Shown in pieces: positions 1 through 12,581 of a stretch of DNA of 64,000 bases. Under the pieces are notes generated by a model. The model was not told the origin of the DNA and searched no databases. It was given only the letters and a program-made list of their open reading frames with translations. The stretch lies in contig NC_134643.1 of the NCBI RefSeq assembly GCF_030463565.1, positions 127,578,309 to 127,642,308 on the forward strand, read 5' to 3'. The DNA comes from Pelecanus crispus. Lineage: Eukaryota; Chordata; Aves; Pelecaniformes; Pelecanidae. How positions within the stretch are numbered: position 1 is the first letter of the stretch; each line of letters starts with the position of its first letter. The translations under genes and the position numbers were made by a program.

Positions 1-3000
1 TTTCTCTCACTGGCTGTGCACAAGGCCTGGTATGACAAAGCCCTTCATCTGGCTTGGAGCCTGCGGGCGTTACCATATCGCAAGTGCACCGCTTCCCTTG
101 ACCTTCTGAAATGCTGAGCATCCTCTGCCCTCCCTGGCCCTTCAGGACCTGGTGTTCTGACAATGGCTGGTACATTTGCACCTGTGAGATATATATACAC
201 ACACCTAGTAGGTAGGTATATGCATAGATATATGCATATGTATGTGGATGAAGTAATTTTATTCAAAATCCTCAAAATGCATGCCCAGACTTAGCGTGGC
301 TTTCCCCGGGCATGACAGCAGCAACCAGCTCCCTGCAGGGTCCTGATGAGGGGGGGCAGCCCTGGCCCAACACCCTGCTCCCCCAGAGATGCGCCAGGTT
401 ATTTACGAGGGGCTTTTCGGTGGAAAACCATGGTGGAGTGCCATCTGCTGGGCATGTGCAGGGCTCTTCTGGCACAGGAGAGGAAGAAAGCGAAGAGAAA
501 CCCCAGAGAAATAGGCTGTGTCCTATGCTAGGATATTAAACTTCCCTGAGCCCCCTCCCCAGCCAGCTGGCAGGGAGCAGCCCACAGCCAGGCTGGTTCA
601 GCCTGCAGCTCAGCGTGGTCCTTGCAAAGTGCCCAATAGAAACAGCCACTGGCTCCCACCAACTCCCAAACTGCCCCGGAGAATTTCTGGGGAGAAGCCC
701 AGTGGATCCAGGCCAAAAGCATGCCAGGGACCATCCTGATGGTGTGGATGTACCAGGAGAAGGGATGTACCAGCAGCAGCCAGTGCCTAGGGATATGACC
801 TGGTACTGATCAATTTGTTAGCATAAACGTCTCTGTGTGATGTGCATGTGATGGACCAGGCTGGTGCCAGGGAGGAGGAGGATGAGCAGATTTCACATCT
901 GGCAACCTTAACTGTCTTGCACAGCAGCTTTGAATCACGTCTGGAGGTACCTGCTTTTGTCCATCAGCTATGCAGGGAGCTTGCCCCCCTAAATGTACGG
1001 GCACCCCAGCTGACTGCCTGAAGTAGACTGTGTGAATCCCTCATGCTTAAAATTTCTAAAGGGAAAATCACCTCCTTTTGAGCCATTTCTCTCTGCTGCA
1101 TCTTCTCTGATTCATCACAGATGGTGGCAGTTATTGAAACCTGAATCACAGTTGCATTATGTTCACCCACCTCTGATTACAGTGTGAATGAGGAATACAA
1201 AAGGAGGAGGGAAAGAAGAAGGGGAGAGCAGGAGGCAAACTGCAAATTAAAGGCAAATCAGAAGGTTGGTTTAGGCTATTGTGTAAATGGGGGTGGCTCA
1301 ATTTTCTGCCATGCCAGGAAACTGCGAGACTTACCATAGTGCCAAAGACCAAGGATCTTCAGAATAACAACTATTAAGATCCCTGCTTTTTGTCCTATTA
1401 GAGAAACAACAGCCTTGCGCATTTCTGTACAGCTGCAGCATGTTTCCTTCCTACCACTAAGGATCCTGGGAAGCAATGGAAAAATATACAGGGACAAACT
1501 TTGTCAAGGGCTCTCAGAAAATAGTTATAAAAGGACTGAATCTAAATCCATAAATGCTTTGCCAGCATGCAGTAACCACTAATTCTAGTTTCCTCCATGA
1601 AATACGTCAAAAGTAAGCTTCCTCTCCATCAATCAATCGCCTCCCAAAAGTAGGAAAGAGACCTTGACGGGAAGGAATAGTTAAACTGAACAAGCAAAAA
1701 GTAACACGTCCTTCAAAGCAAGCACATACTTTCCTGACGGTAGGGTTTTATTCATGTTCCTCCAGCCCACTCCAAACACAAACTTATCACCCTCGGTTTT
1801 TTGTGCCAAATCAATAACAGCTTGCGTGGGGATTGTGGAATGCTACATCTGAAAGCCTCTCACACTTTGCTGAAGTAAAGGACTGATAATAATTAATAGC
1901 TGCCAAGGACATTCAGCCTTGTTGAGTGGTTGTTAGCATGGTTTTCCCCTGGACACAGTTTAGACTGAGCCTTTCCAATTTTCCTGGACAGTATCTGGAG
2001 TCCAGGAGATTTCTCTGCATTTTTGTGCACGATCCCCAGCAGAAGGTGAAGAGAACATTCCATGAATCCCTTGGACTGAAAACCTTGTTGATAGACTGGG
2101 TCTGCACCTCTTCTAAAATCAATTCCCGTGCAGCAGGGCTGTTCGGTTGCACTAGAAAGGCACAGCTTTCCCACCCATAAGGACATCCGGGCTTTGGGTA
2201 GGTGAAGTAGCTCTGGACAGGCTTTCGGGTCACAGGGGAGTAACAAAACACTGCGTGCCAAAGGCTGAAGGATTTGTTCCAGATGGTTTCTGCCTCTAGC
2301 ACTCATTATTCAACTGTTCTGATAGGGTTAGAAACCTTAGGAATTGTGCCTGGATCGTAAGCTGCCTTTATTTCGCAGTCATTCTGGAGTTGGTCCTAAA
2401 AGTGATGCTTTTGGGAGCAACAAGTTTAATAACATCACTCAACACAGTAGCTAAAGGAAGCAAGAGAGCTGAAGGGAAACGTTCTGCTCCTGGCTCTGCA
2501 GCTGACTTTCGTCAGCTCCTCTCAGTCCAGGGGAGTCAAGTTTCTGAAATCTCCCCATATCTTTCTTTTTTCCTTGGGCCAGCTGGAGCCAGGAGAGCTG
2601 CAGAGCCGGCAGGCACCAAGCACCTCAAAGGCAGCGGTCTTGCAGAAGAAGGACAACCTGGCGGGCAGCCAGGAAAGTAAACGACCCCGTCTCCAAATGC
2701 CTTGCAGGTAAAGCTCCATGCTTTAACATTTCTCGGCAGGCAGGTGTTTTCACTTCATCACTTCAGCTTCAGTTGCTGCTTCAATTTTTCATCAGAAATG
2801 CTTGTGACAGCATGGGACACACCTCAGCAGGGTATGGTACAGAGCAACGCCCCAGCATCTGCCATTTTCTTTGTGGTTTTCTCTCTTTAATAGGACACAA
2901 GTGCTCTTTTGAAGGTGCCAGTGCTTATGCTTGGGCAGCTGGAGCAAAGGTCTTCAAACAGACTGCACAACTTGATTTTCCCAGAGTTGTATGGTCATCC

Positions 3001-6000
3001 CCAGGCTGTGAGACCAAGACATGGTATCAGACCTAGTTCTGGCTAAGTGTGATCAACGAGGAAACTGTAGTGGGAAATACATGCCCAGCAGCAGGCTGCA
3101 ACAACTCTAGTCCCTGAATGAGTTACTGGGAGAGATAGCTGCTTATGGGAGGGCCCAATCTGGTTCTTATTCCCAGCAGTCAGGGAGGCCAAAAATCCAG
3201 TCTAAACAAATGTAATTTAGTCCATTAGCAGACATCAGAGAAGATACCTGCCTTGACAAAACCCAACTATGTTTCTAATTAAGCAAGGATAGCTCAGAGT
3301 CTCTGTTCTAGCCATTGTGGCTACAATCCCAAATTCCCACAACAATTACCTACACTTCTCACTGTTAACAGAATTACCTATTTATCTAACATTGTTGGCC
3401 ACATGCTGGAGTGCATCCTCACACAGAAGCGTTATTGTAGCTGTCAACTGAGATTTGTTTGAGCAGGGCTTGTGGGCTTTGGTCCTTCGACATACACTTA
3501 CAGCCTGAAGGGCGGGATTTTCTTTTTAAGGGTAAACAGAGGCCGTTGGGGGCTTAGTCTTCCTTAGCTTTGTATCTTTTTGCTGTTCATGGTACCAGCA
3601 CCTAAAGAGACTTTTTTTTCCTTCTGGGTGACCAGCAGAAGTGAAGGAAAACCATGCCCTGTCATGCAGGCCCTCTTGCAAATTGGCTAAGGCAGGTATT
3701 TTACCCAGGGCTGCAAATGAAAGTTGCTTTATCTTAGGTGGATCGGCCTGATTGTTTGTGCTATAACACAAGTGCTAATACATAATACCCAGGCTGGCAT
3801 TAAACCAGCTAGCGTGGGTACGAGCCGCAGCAGAGCCATGGCAATAGAGAGCTCATTGCCAAGCCTGATGGAGAGCCAGGTAGTGCTCAGGTGGTCGCTC
3901 CCGTTGGGCTTCCTGCTGCCCAGGTCCCACTGCACCATGGTGTGGATCTGCCCTTGGTTTTCCTCACAAGCGATGAGGATGGAAAGAACAGCCCATTTCT
4001 TTGCTGGCTGCTTTTCGAAACCCCTCCCCTGGTTCCCATCCAGCCACCACAGTCATGGGTGATGGGTCCGGGAAAGAGGCACCCGGCCAGTCTGACCTTC
4101 CCTCTCCCACAGGCAGTGGTGGAGGGCAATCACTCTGTGAGGGAGAGTGGAGGAGGAGTAAAAGGAGAGTAAATCCTGATCTGTTCAGTCTCAGGTGGAT
4201 AAGACAGCAAAACAGTAAACTGACATTCCCAAGGGTCCCAAAACACAGCTCGGACATGGGCAACACCTCATCTGCAAGAGACACGGGGGCGATACTTTTC
4301 TGCTTAGTTTTAAAAGTAAACACGCTTGTCCACTGCAGCAGTGGCCGCCAGTCAGGGTTTGCCGGCTTCCCGCTGTCCGGTTTCACCCTTGCTGGCAGGC
4401 AGAAGGATAATCCCGCTGTCATCTGTGCCACTGGCACCTCACCCCCTGCCGTCACGGAGCTCCCTGCCTGTCCCGGCGTGCCCTGTGCTGCTGCACCATG
4501 GGGAGGAGGGTCCCCGGGGCAGCTGTGCCCCTTCCACCAGCGCCCAGAGTGAAGAGGGGTCAAGCGCTTTGCCAGGACCCCTGCCTGCTGCAGGGTCCCT
4601 GGGGTCCATGCAAAAAGTGGCCTGTGAATTGAATTGGGAGGCAGCTATCTCTGCCTTTGGCTGCAGGGATGGCTGGATTGGAGCTGCCTCCATGCAGGGC
4701 TGAGCCCTGCACCCCTGCTCCATGCCTTTTTGCAGGGGCCAAGCGGGGAATGACCGGCTGCTGGCCACTGAACCAAAGACAGACACACAGTCAGCATGTG
4801 CTCACGGTTCAGGAAGAGACTTAGCATGGGTTTGAGCTTGGCTGACGTTTGGCATGGGTGCCTCCAAGGGAAAGCCACATGCTGCTACAGCAGGTAGTGC
4901 AACTGGCAACGCAGATGACGGCCATCTTCCTCCAAGTCAGTCATACTGGCAGGTGTCAATCACTGCAGTGACAGGTACAACCAAGGGAATAAGGGTGCTG
5001 AACTCCTGGCTAGAGCACCACATGCCAGCAGACCTGGGTTTCTGCAACTCTGTGCAACAGGGAAAACATCCCCCATATTCACAGCAACCTCCAGTTGGAA
5101 ACGCAGAGGCAGAAAGTATTGGGAGGCTCTGCAGGAGCCAGAGGGGGATGAGGAGGAAAGGACAGAGCAGCAGGGACATGGACCGGCTCTTGGGAAGCAA
5201 GGCAGAGCAGGCAGGGGTAGCTCCTGCCAGGGGCATGGCCTGGGGCAGGTGGAGGTGCTGGGCTGGAGGAGGCTTGGGAACACAGGAAGGAAGGATGGAC
5301 AAGGACAAAGGGGACGCTGGATGAGGAGACAGCGTGGAAATGGTAAGCAGGGCACAGTGAGGGGCTTCAGGCAAGGGCTGGGCCTGGAGAGGGTGAGAGC
5401 TGGGTGCAGGGAAGAACAAAGCCTGGGCAGAACGTGAAAGAAGATGTGCAATGGGGACAAGGGAAAGCACTGGGGAAAATAAGCCTTACCCGTATGAAGA
5501 ATGTAACCTTTTTCTTCTGTTAAAGCTTTTTTATTTTAATTGCAGCTATTCTCTTTTCCTCCTAGCTTGCTTTGCCCATTCTTTCCCTCCTGGTATTTGA
5601 CCCACTATTGGAAATTCCCCTTCAGCGCTTGCTAATTTTCTGTCTCTTGCTCTGCCAGTACGACTGTCGTTGCATGCATTGTGCTATGTCCTCTATGAAA
5701 GGATGTACAGATAGCAAACAGTCTGTACATACAACACAAAGACTGCTCTTACCTCTGCTCTAGCAAACAGCTTAGTCTCCCTGCCTGCAATTATCCTTTT
5801 GGTTCTTCTCTTTGTCCTCTTCTGTTCCTTGGATCTTGGTTTTCCCTTGTGTTTCCTGCAGTCTGGTCCCTTGCCAGCTTTGCTTCCCCACCTCAGGCTG
5901 AGTCTATCCCTATTCCTGCCATTGGTATCACTTGCAGCGCTTCCTTCCCTTGCCCAGACCAGCCTTACTGAGGCAGCTGAGCTGGAAGGGAACGGTGTAA

Positions 6001-6022
6001 CAGAGGATGTGAAGAGAGAGAG
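1..6022. other. Intergenic, no gene recognised
   Basis: Apart from the microsatellite at the left end, this stretch shows no family I recognise. GC-rich parts at 3.9-4.8 kb hold overlapping chance frames on both strands. From about 5.1 to 5.48 kb the plus strand is strongly purine-rich, which produces Leu/Pro/Ser-rich frames on the minus strand that should not be read as genes. Confidence 0.6.
188..246. repeat. AT/CA-rich simple repeat
   Basis: An imperfect run of ATATAT, ACACAC, TAGGTAGG and TATGCATA units. An old, decayed microsatellite. Confidence 0.75.
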
Positions 6023-6180
6023 AAAGGTAGGCAAGTCCCTGTCACTTTTGGATCTTATCATCTCCATCCCAATTTTGCCGCTCCACTGGAGTCGCAAGAT
6101 GACAATAATCTAGAAACCAGAAGCTTTTGAGCCTACTTATTCTCCTCTGGTCAGCTACGTGGTTAGCGTATAGAGTTATT
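6023..6180 (+). repeat. Left arm of a long inverted repeat
   Basis: These 158 bases match the reverse complement of 7901-8057 with about eight mismatches and one single-base gap by hand alignment, roughly 94% identity. The inner edge is sharp, at GAGTTATT (6173-6180). The outer edge fades through a weakly similar purine-rich stretch. Reading through both arms gives the same short peptide tail in unrelated open frames, which is a by-product and not evidence of coding. I do not recognise the repeat as a named avian family. Confidence 0.93.
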
Positions 6181-7900
6181 TCCTTGGGCACTCAGGGGTC
6201 TTGCTGGCTGCAGTGGGGTTTGTGACACTGGAGAAAGAGGGTCTGCAAACTCTGATGCTTTGGGATTGCATGCACTGAGGGAGGCCATTGCACAGGGTAT
6301 TTTTTTTCTTCATTTCACCTGCTGTTTCCCACACTGAAAAAATGCAGCTCTTTACCTGAGGATACAAGCTAGCACAGGCTTCCCTTGTGAGTAAGCAGCA
6401 CCCTGGTTTAAAATACAATGCTTTCTGTGTGCTGCAAGGGCACAAGAACATGGAGGAGCTGGCAGGGTAACCTAGTCCTGGCCTGTTCTTTCAGCGTGTC
6501 CCACTGCTATGACAGAAGAGAAAACGTCAGCATGGTGTTGCCTTGCTCACGGCCTCGGAGGAGCAGGAGGGTGGATGGGAAAGGTTATCACAGCAAAGAG
6601 AAAGGGATTGCAAAGACAGGCAGCAAAAGCTAGCTGGTAAAGTAAAGAAGCACCACCTCGGCAGTTGGTACCACTTGGGGAAGAGTGGTCCTGTGGCCTC
6701 AAGGTGAAAGAAAGGCGATCTAAGCTGTGTGGGTCTTGAGGGGGGGAATGCGTAAAAAGGGAGGCTTTCTTTGCAACATGTAGGAGAAGGGAGGGTATTT
6801 TCTCCCTAGCTCAGTGCTCACCCTGAGCGTGAGAGGGAGGTTGCTGCATGCAATGCATGTGATCTTGCAGAGTAAGAAGGATCACTGAACGGGTGACGCA
6901 GGAAAAGGAGGATTACTCTGCATGTGATGGCAGAAGGAGGATGGAGGAGCATTCTTGCAAGGGTGTAAGGATGGGGATTACTAAGGGATTTTCTTGGGGA
7001 TCTAGGTATAATGAAGACACTCCACCCTCTACCTTACACTTGGGGCCTCTGAAAGGGGAAGTGAGGGGTCACCAGAAGCCATCTCATATTTATTAAAGTC
7101 CTGATGGCTTTCTGTTGCCCTTTGAAGTACTTGCTGCTTACCCAGCTGACCTAACTATTGCCAGGTTTCACTGACTTTTGGGGAGCCAATGCCATGTCCA
7201 CTTTTCTAGTCAAAAAGAAGAAAATGAGGCCATCTTTGTGTAAGCTAAGTGTCTGTCTCTGCTGGAACAACTTAAACTGTTTGGCCACTTCCTCCTTTAT
7301 AGTCAGAATGCAACTTCCCATCCACACAGGATGTCATAAACAAAAGTGTGGGCAGTGCATAGAGGCTGACACACACCTCAGTGCAAGAGGCCCTAAAACC
7401 TGCTGGGTTAATGGGAAGATGCTTCCATTCATTTCAGTGGCAGTCCTTCAAATGCACTGAACAGACCAGAAGCGATGCCCTTTTGGGCTCACACACTTTC
7501 AGGCCACTCACTGTTGCCACTTTGTAACAAGCTGAAAAATTCACAAATTCACATATTCACAAAAATAAGTCAATTTGATTTTTGGGGCCATACCCAGCAG
7601 GATCACATCTCTCATGGCAGGAGAGGGTGAGGTGGGAAGCTCACTATAACTGTGACAGTGACTTCTTTAATAGTAATAACGAAGTTCTATAGCTGGGAGA
7701 GGAAGGCTAAAGTCTGGCTGCAAGTGAGTCTTTAGAAGGAGCAGCCTCTGTGAACAGTCCAGCAAAAATTGTTGAGTTTTGGCTGAGTTATGAAGTTTTG
7801 ACAATGAATAATTGCTGTTGTTTACATAACACCCACGCACAAGCCATAAACGTTTGGCTTTTTGACCTTAGCCACGACCACAGAGATCTGCAATAGATGC
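6181..7900. other. Spacer between the inverted-repeat arms, no gene recognised
   Basis: 1720 bases with no open frame longer than about 100 codons, no transposase-like translation and no known repeat body. A short direct repeat of TTCACAAA/TTCACATA units lies near 7.54-7.56 kb. Confidence 0.6.
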
Positions 7901-8057
7901 AATAACTCCATACACTAACCATGTAGCTGACCAGAGGAGAATAAGTGGCTCAAAAGCTGCTGGTTTCTAGATTATTGTCCTCTTGCGACTCCAGTGGAGT
8001 GGCAAAATTGGGATGGAGATGATAAGATCCAAAAGTAACAGTGACTTGCCTACCTTT
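7901..8057 (-). repeat. Right arm of a long inverted repeat
   Basis: This is the reverse-complement partner of 6023-6180, beginning AATAACTCCATACAC. The spacer between the arms is 1720 bases. The single indel is an extra T in the left arm near 6135. I saw no clear target-site duplication outside the pair, so I cannot tell a transposon with long terminal inverted repeats from two opposed insertions or a local inverted duplication. Confidence 0.93.
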
Positions 8058-10004
8058 CCCTTGCTCTCCCTGACACCTGTACAAGAGCTTGGCTGTGCCT
8101 CTTGCAAGACAGCCTCTCTCTCATTCTGTGAAGATGACTTAATCCAGAAAGGGTGATGAGAAGGAGGAAGATTTAAATCAAACATGATTACTGGGGCTTG
8201 ATAAGCTTCCCTGGCAAGCTGTTCTGGGACTGACCCAAAAGTTGTCATCTCACTGCCTGCTCCCTTGACAACGCTGTTTGGAGGGCTTGGGAGCCTTATG
8301 AAATGCAGCCGTCCTCTCAAAGCTCTTCTCAGTTCCAAAAATCAGCCTCTTCTTCACCCTGGCAAAGGGCAGGCATGTACTTTGAGGGTCATCAAGGAGG
8401 CTGAGCAGCGCGTGGCTTTTAACTAGCCCTTCAGCTATTGGTGGGCAAACAGATGGAGAAACAGCCCCGTGAGTGCTTTGTCCAAGACTCTTGAAATGGC
8501 ACGCTCTCGCTATGGCTTTGGGAGTAATCCACCTAAGAGATTACTCCGGCGTGGCTGTGAGATAATCCTGCCAAGCCATTGCATGTGCTCAGCCACCGTC
8601 CCCCAGATGCCAGGGCTCTGCCCTGGCCTCTCCCAGGCCACGTGAATGGCTCATGATGGCCACGGGGACCTCAGGATGGGCACAGGGCAGGACCCAACCT
8701 GCAGCCACTCCTCATCCCGGAGAGTGGAGAGGTGCATGCTGGCCTGAGGCTGGGAACAGGGAGAAGTTGCCATCACATCAGTGGCAGTGGCCATCGCAGG
8801 CACCAGCCTCCAAGGCAGGCAGGTGCCTCCTGGCAGGGGTGGGAAGCAAATCCCTAACTTTGGAGCTGAGCGAGTTTATGGAAAGGGTGGTAGGAGATGG
8901 TTGTGACTGTAGCAGAGACCTGAGCTCAGTGGCCGTGGAGATCCCATCCAGTCTCATGCGGGGAAGGAGGGGAACGGATGACTACAGGCACGATACGAGT
9001 CGCAGAGTGACAAGCGCAGGGGAGTTGCAGTGTGCTGCGGCAGGAAAGCTTGCTGTCCCAGACCAAGCTACAGCAAGGTCAGCTAACGCTGGCCAACACC
9101 TGAACCCCACAGAGGGATGCAGGCCATTAAAAGCGATGAAGAAACATTTCAGAAACGATTCTGAAATGAGTCAAATACAGCCATTTTTTTCCTCAGTTCA
9201 GTCGTAAATGCAGCTATTAAAACAGATTGGGTTATAAATAAAAAAAAATAAAACTGGGCCAAAGCAGCATGAGTGTTTTATTTTTATTAAAAAATGGAGA
9301 GTAATAAAGTAAAGCTGTAATAATAATATGAAAACGTTGACTAATATCTGTGAAAAACTTGGAGAGCCATAGAGGGAATGAGCTATTGTGTTTTGTGGCG
9401 GGTGGGGTGCTGGTGAAGTGTTTGTGGTTAGGACAAAGACACTGAACTTTGCAAGCAGAGCCGATGAGTTTTAGGGTTTGCTTTCTGGAGACTCCCTGCA
9501 CCAGTGAGGAAATTGCTCATGCTCAAGGAAGGCAGAATAGCCAGGCCTTTATTGAACTAACCAGAGTCTCTTTTGAGGGTCTGTTTTTCTTCTCTTTCTT
9601 TCTCCCCCTTCCACTACCCAGTGCCATTGATAAAATACATTTCAATATTGCAGAAATAAAAGAAGTGACAGACAAAGAGCTCTCTGTTTTCGAGCCGTAT
9701 CAAACCTATTACTGCGAACCCAACAATACCTGCCATTTTACTTTGCTGAGCTGGCTTTGTGGATGGGAACTGGTGGGACCTGGCTGAGGAGAGGCTGCGT
9801 ATGTGAAAATTTCAGTGAAGTAAAAGTTCAAAGGAGGGGAAGGGAATGGGAGATAAGAGAGCTTTGAATCTTCATTTAAAAAGGAAAGACAATCTGATTA
9901 AGATGTGCTGGCTAACTCAAAACATATGAGCCTGAACATCAAAAGGTTCGTAATTTGTACACGTGCTGTAGATAATTATCAGTTTAACTTGATACTTCCT
10001 ACAG

Positions 10005-10230
10005 CGACAGAGCTGACGTCAGACCGCATCAGCGACTGACTTTCAAACCAGCCTCTGACATTCAGTGAGGGCCCCACTGCTGATGTGCCATTCCTTCCCC
10101 TGTCCCTTACACCCCTGCGTACACGTGCATACCAAAAACTCTGCTCGGACCCCCTCTCGGCTGCGCAAAGCCTGAGACCCAGGTGAGACTGAGAGAGGAG
10201 GTGAGTGGCTCCCAGGCGGCTCTGGACATC
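10005..10230. promoter_or_regulatory. CpG cluster with a full palindromic CRE
   Basis: TGACGTCA occurs at 10014-10021 within a short run unusually rich in CpG (ACAGCGACAG, GACCGCATC, AGCGACTGAC), with further CpGs (CCTGCGTACACGTGC, GCTCGG, CTGCGC) up to about 10.23 kb. A perfect CRE is the CREB site, and SIK1 family genes are classical cAMP/CREB targets. A link to SIK1, 51 kb away, is only inference. Confidence 0.35.
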
Positions 10231-12557
10231 TGCTGCCGAGTACCTCTTGTAGATCCCCTGTCCTGCAGCATGCACTGCAAAGGACAATGACAGAAAACCT
10301 AATTTAAACGGGGCTCCTGAGACTCCATCAAAACATGGCCTAGAAAATAAATGTCAGACTTTGCTTCCTCCAGTCCACTGCAATCTGGGGATGGCTGCGA
10401 GCTGGCTCCTCCAGTGCTGCAAAGATTGCTCCTGTGCTGCAAACCAGTGAGGTATGCAAGGCAGCTGGTGGCCCATTCGTGACCCAGCTCTCCTCGCCCT
10501 GCTTGGCCAAGGGCTGCTGGCACTGGGGCAGAGCTGCTGGGGCGCTGCAGGCGGGGACAGGGTTGGGGGCACCGGGAGCCGTGCACACAACCTTTCTGCC
10601 TCTCGGCCAACTGCGGTTTCATGTCACAGTTTGGCCGGGGGAGCTAATCTGGAACGACTCTGCATATTTCCAAAGCCAGAAGGTTAGGGCAGAAGGCAGG
10701 TAATGAATCCCAGACCTTCCAAGAGAGCTGTGTGTAGCAAGAACATAAGAATAATGTGACTTCAGGGAATGGCAAAGCAAAGCATTTTCCTTCTCTGTCC
10801 AAGAGACTTCTGTTCAGTACCAAGCTCTCCCTGAGAGCTGAAATGACCTTCTGTCTGCCTGTCCACAGGAGAGAGAGACAGAGAAGAGACAGGACGTAGG
10901 CAGAGGAGAGGTCATGTTTTTGTTAGAGGGGAAAAAAATAATCGAAAGCCTGCTGGAAATACTCCTAATCCTTATGACTCTTTGTACGATGGAGCTGGGA
11001 ATTTTTTCTCTCTCTCTCCCCATGCACAGCCCCATGACAGTTTTCTTTCATGAAGAGCTCCTTGCACTTTATCCACAACCCCAAGATCACCTTCTCTACA
11101 TTCTTTTTTAATTTAAGGATTTTATTGCTTTGGAGGGGAGGCGGGGGGAAGAACACTAACAATTACAACTAAGTCCCCTGCTAAGTACTCTGTCATTACC
11201 CCATCTTTGTGGAATACGCTTTCTTTTTCATGTACTTAATCATTCATTTAATGGATAGCCAACTGAACATGAAGCTTCAAGGTCTATAAAGAATGAAGCC
11301 TAACCTGCAAGACGCTCTGGTAAGTCGAATGTTTACAGTAAGCACAGCAATCCATCAAACGTCCTTCTGAAGGCTCCTGAAGAACAGCTTGAGGCCAATA
11401 AAATAGTCCAGATTTTTTTTGGGGGGTGGAGCAATACACCTATAATAATCCTTCCTGTCTGTGTCAAATCTGAAATGCAGGCATCTAACTCCATGGAGAG
11501 CAAGCCAGCTTACTTCATAGCAAAGTGGATTCACACTCTGTTGAATATTAGACACACACCAACCAAATGACCTCCCCTGGAAGTTGAGTTCTGTCCCACT
11601 CGGCAACCAATTACACCACTTCAGACTGCATAAAGCGTGGTGTGATTATTTTAGCAAAAGGAACTCCAGGTACAGAACTTGAACCTATTCCTACAATGGT
11701 GCTTTAATTACCCAAAAAGGTTGACAATAAATTTACATTTTAATTAAGAATAATGAATTATGCATGATTGTGTAGCACTTTCTGTGTAGCTAGCAGATGA
11801 GCATAGAGAAAGGTATGGTATGGGTTGCAGGAATTTATCCTGACAGTACAGGGAAAAGGCCATTTTGTTTGCAATTGCAGGCCATTTAGGAAAAAGGTTA
11901 CTCCAGCTAGGTAGCAATGTGTGAAAATGGTCCTGCTGCACTACTGCAGTTCTGCTACAGGCTCCATGTTGTATTACGATGTATGAGAACTGAGTCCAAT
12001 TTCTCCCTGTCATGACAACACAACACTTGAAAATCACATCACTAGAAGTTTACCCCTTCTGAATGCATTAGGACTGTATACGTAGGAAGAGTGATGGCAA
12101 AATGTCTCCCATCCTCAGCAGGGACATGGAAACACCAGCGTGACTGTTGGTGTTGCAGACTCCCATGATTTTGCCATGTTTTGTCAGCTCATCTGTCACA
12201 AGTGTCATTCATCCCCACATAAAACCATAGCGCTCATCCGGGGAGGAAGAAAAGGGAGGAAGTTAGCTCTTCTGCATGCATAAACCACTATGCAACTGTG
12301 AGTACATGCAGACAGGAATCCTGAAAAACAAAACCACCAAAGGACAAACTGGACCTCCAATGGATGCTTGAACTGTGACTTTGGGGATTTTTTTACATCA
12401 AGAGTTCTGGGTATTAGGAGTGGGCAACAGAGTGTCACCATGAAATTATTTGAGATTTCACTACCAGTTCTGCTTCTTAGAGCTTTGACCTTCAAAACAT
12501 CTTGTTTCCAAGAAAAAAGATGCAAAAGGGAGGAAAAAAATTAGAACCACTAAGGAC

Positions 12558-12581
12558 AAAAAAAAAAAAAAAAAAAAAAAA
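12558..12581 (+). repeat. Poly-A run (24 A)
   Basis: An uninterrupted run of 24 A. The sequence upstream shows no recognisable processed gene copy or SINE body, so the origin is unknown. Confidence 0.95.

Noticed and set aside
3964..4563. 199-codon minus and 183-codon plus frames
   Set aside because: They overlap each other in opposite directions in GC-rich DNA, and neither resembles a known protein.
4937..5470. Leu/Pro/Ser-rich frames of 166-177 codons
   Set aside because: They are a by-product of a purine-rich plus strand, which lacks minus-strand stops. The composition is low complexity.
5693..6113. Shared peptide tail between frames at 5.7-6.1 kb and 7.97-8.34 kb as a gene family
   Set aside because: The similarity is confined to the inverted-repeat arm and is seen on either strand, so it reflects the DNA repeat and not related proteins.
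10735..10765. GAACATAAGAATAATG resembling the reverse end of an old CR1
   Set aside because: The similarity stops after about 16 bases, and the expected following landmarks are absent.
12500..12581. Processed pseudogene ending in the 24-A run
   Set aside because: No recognisable coding or SINE sequence upstream and no AATAAA just before the run.
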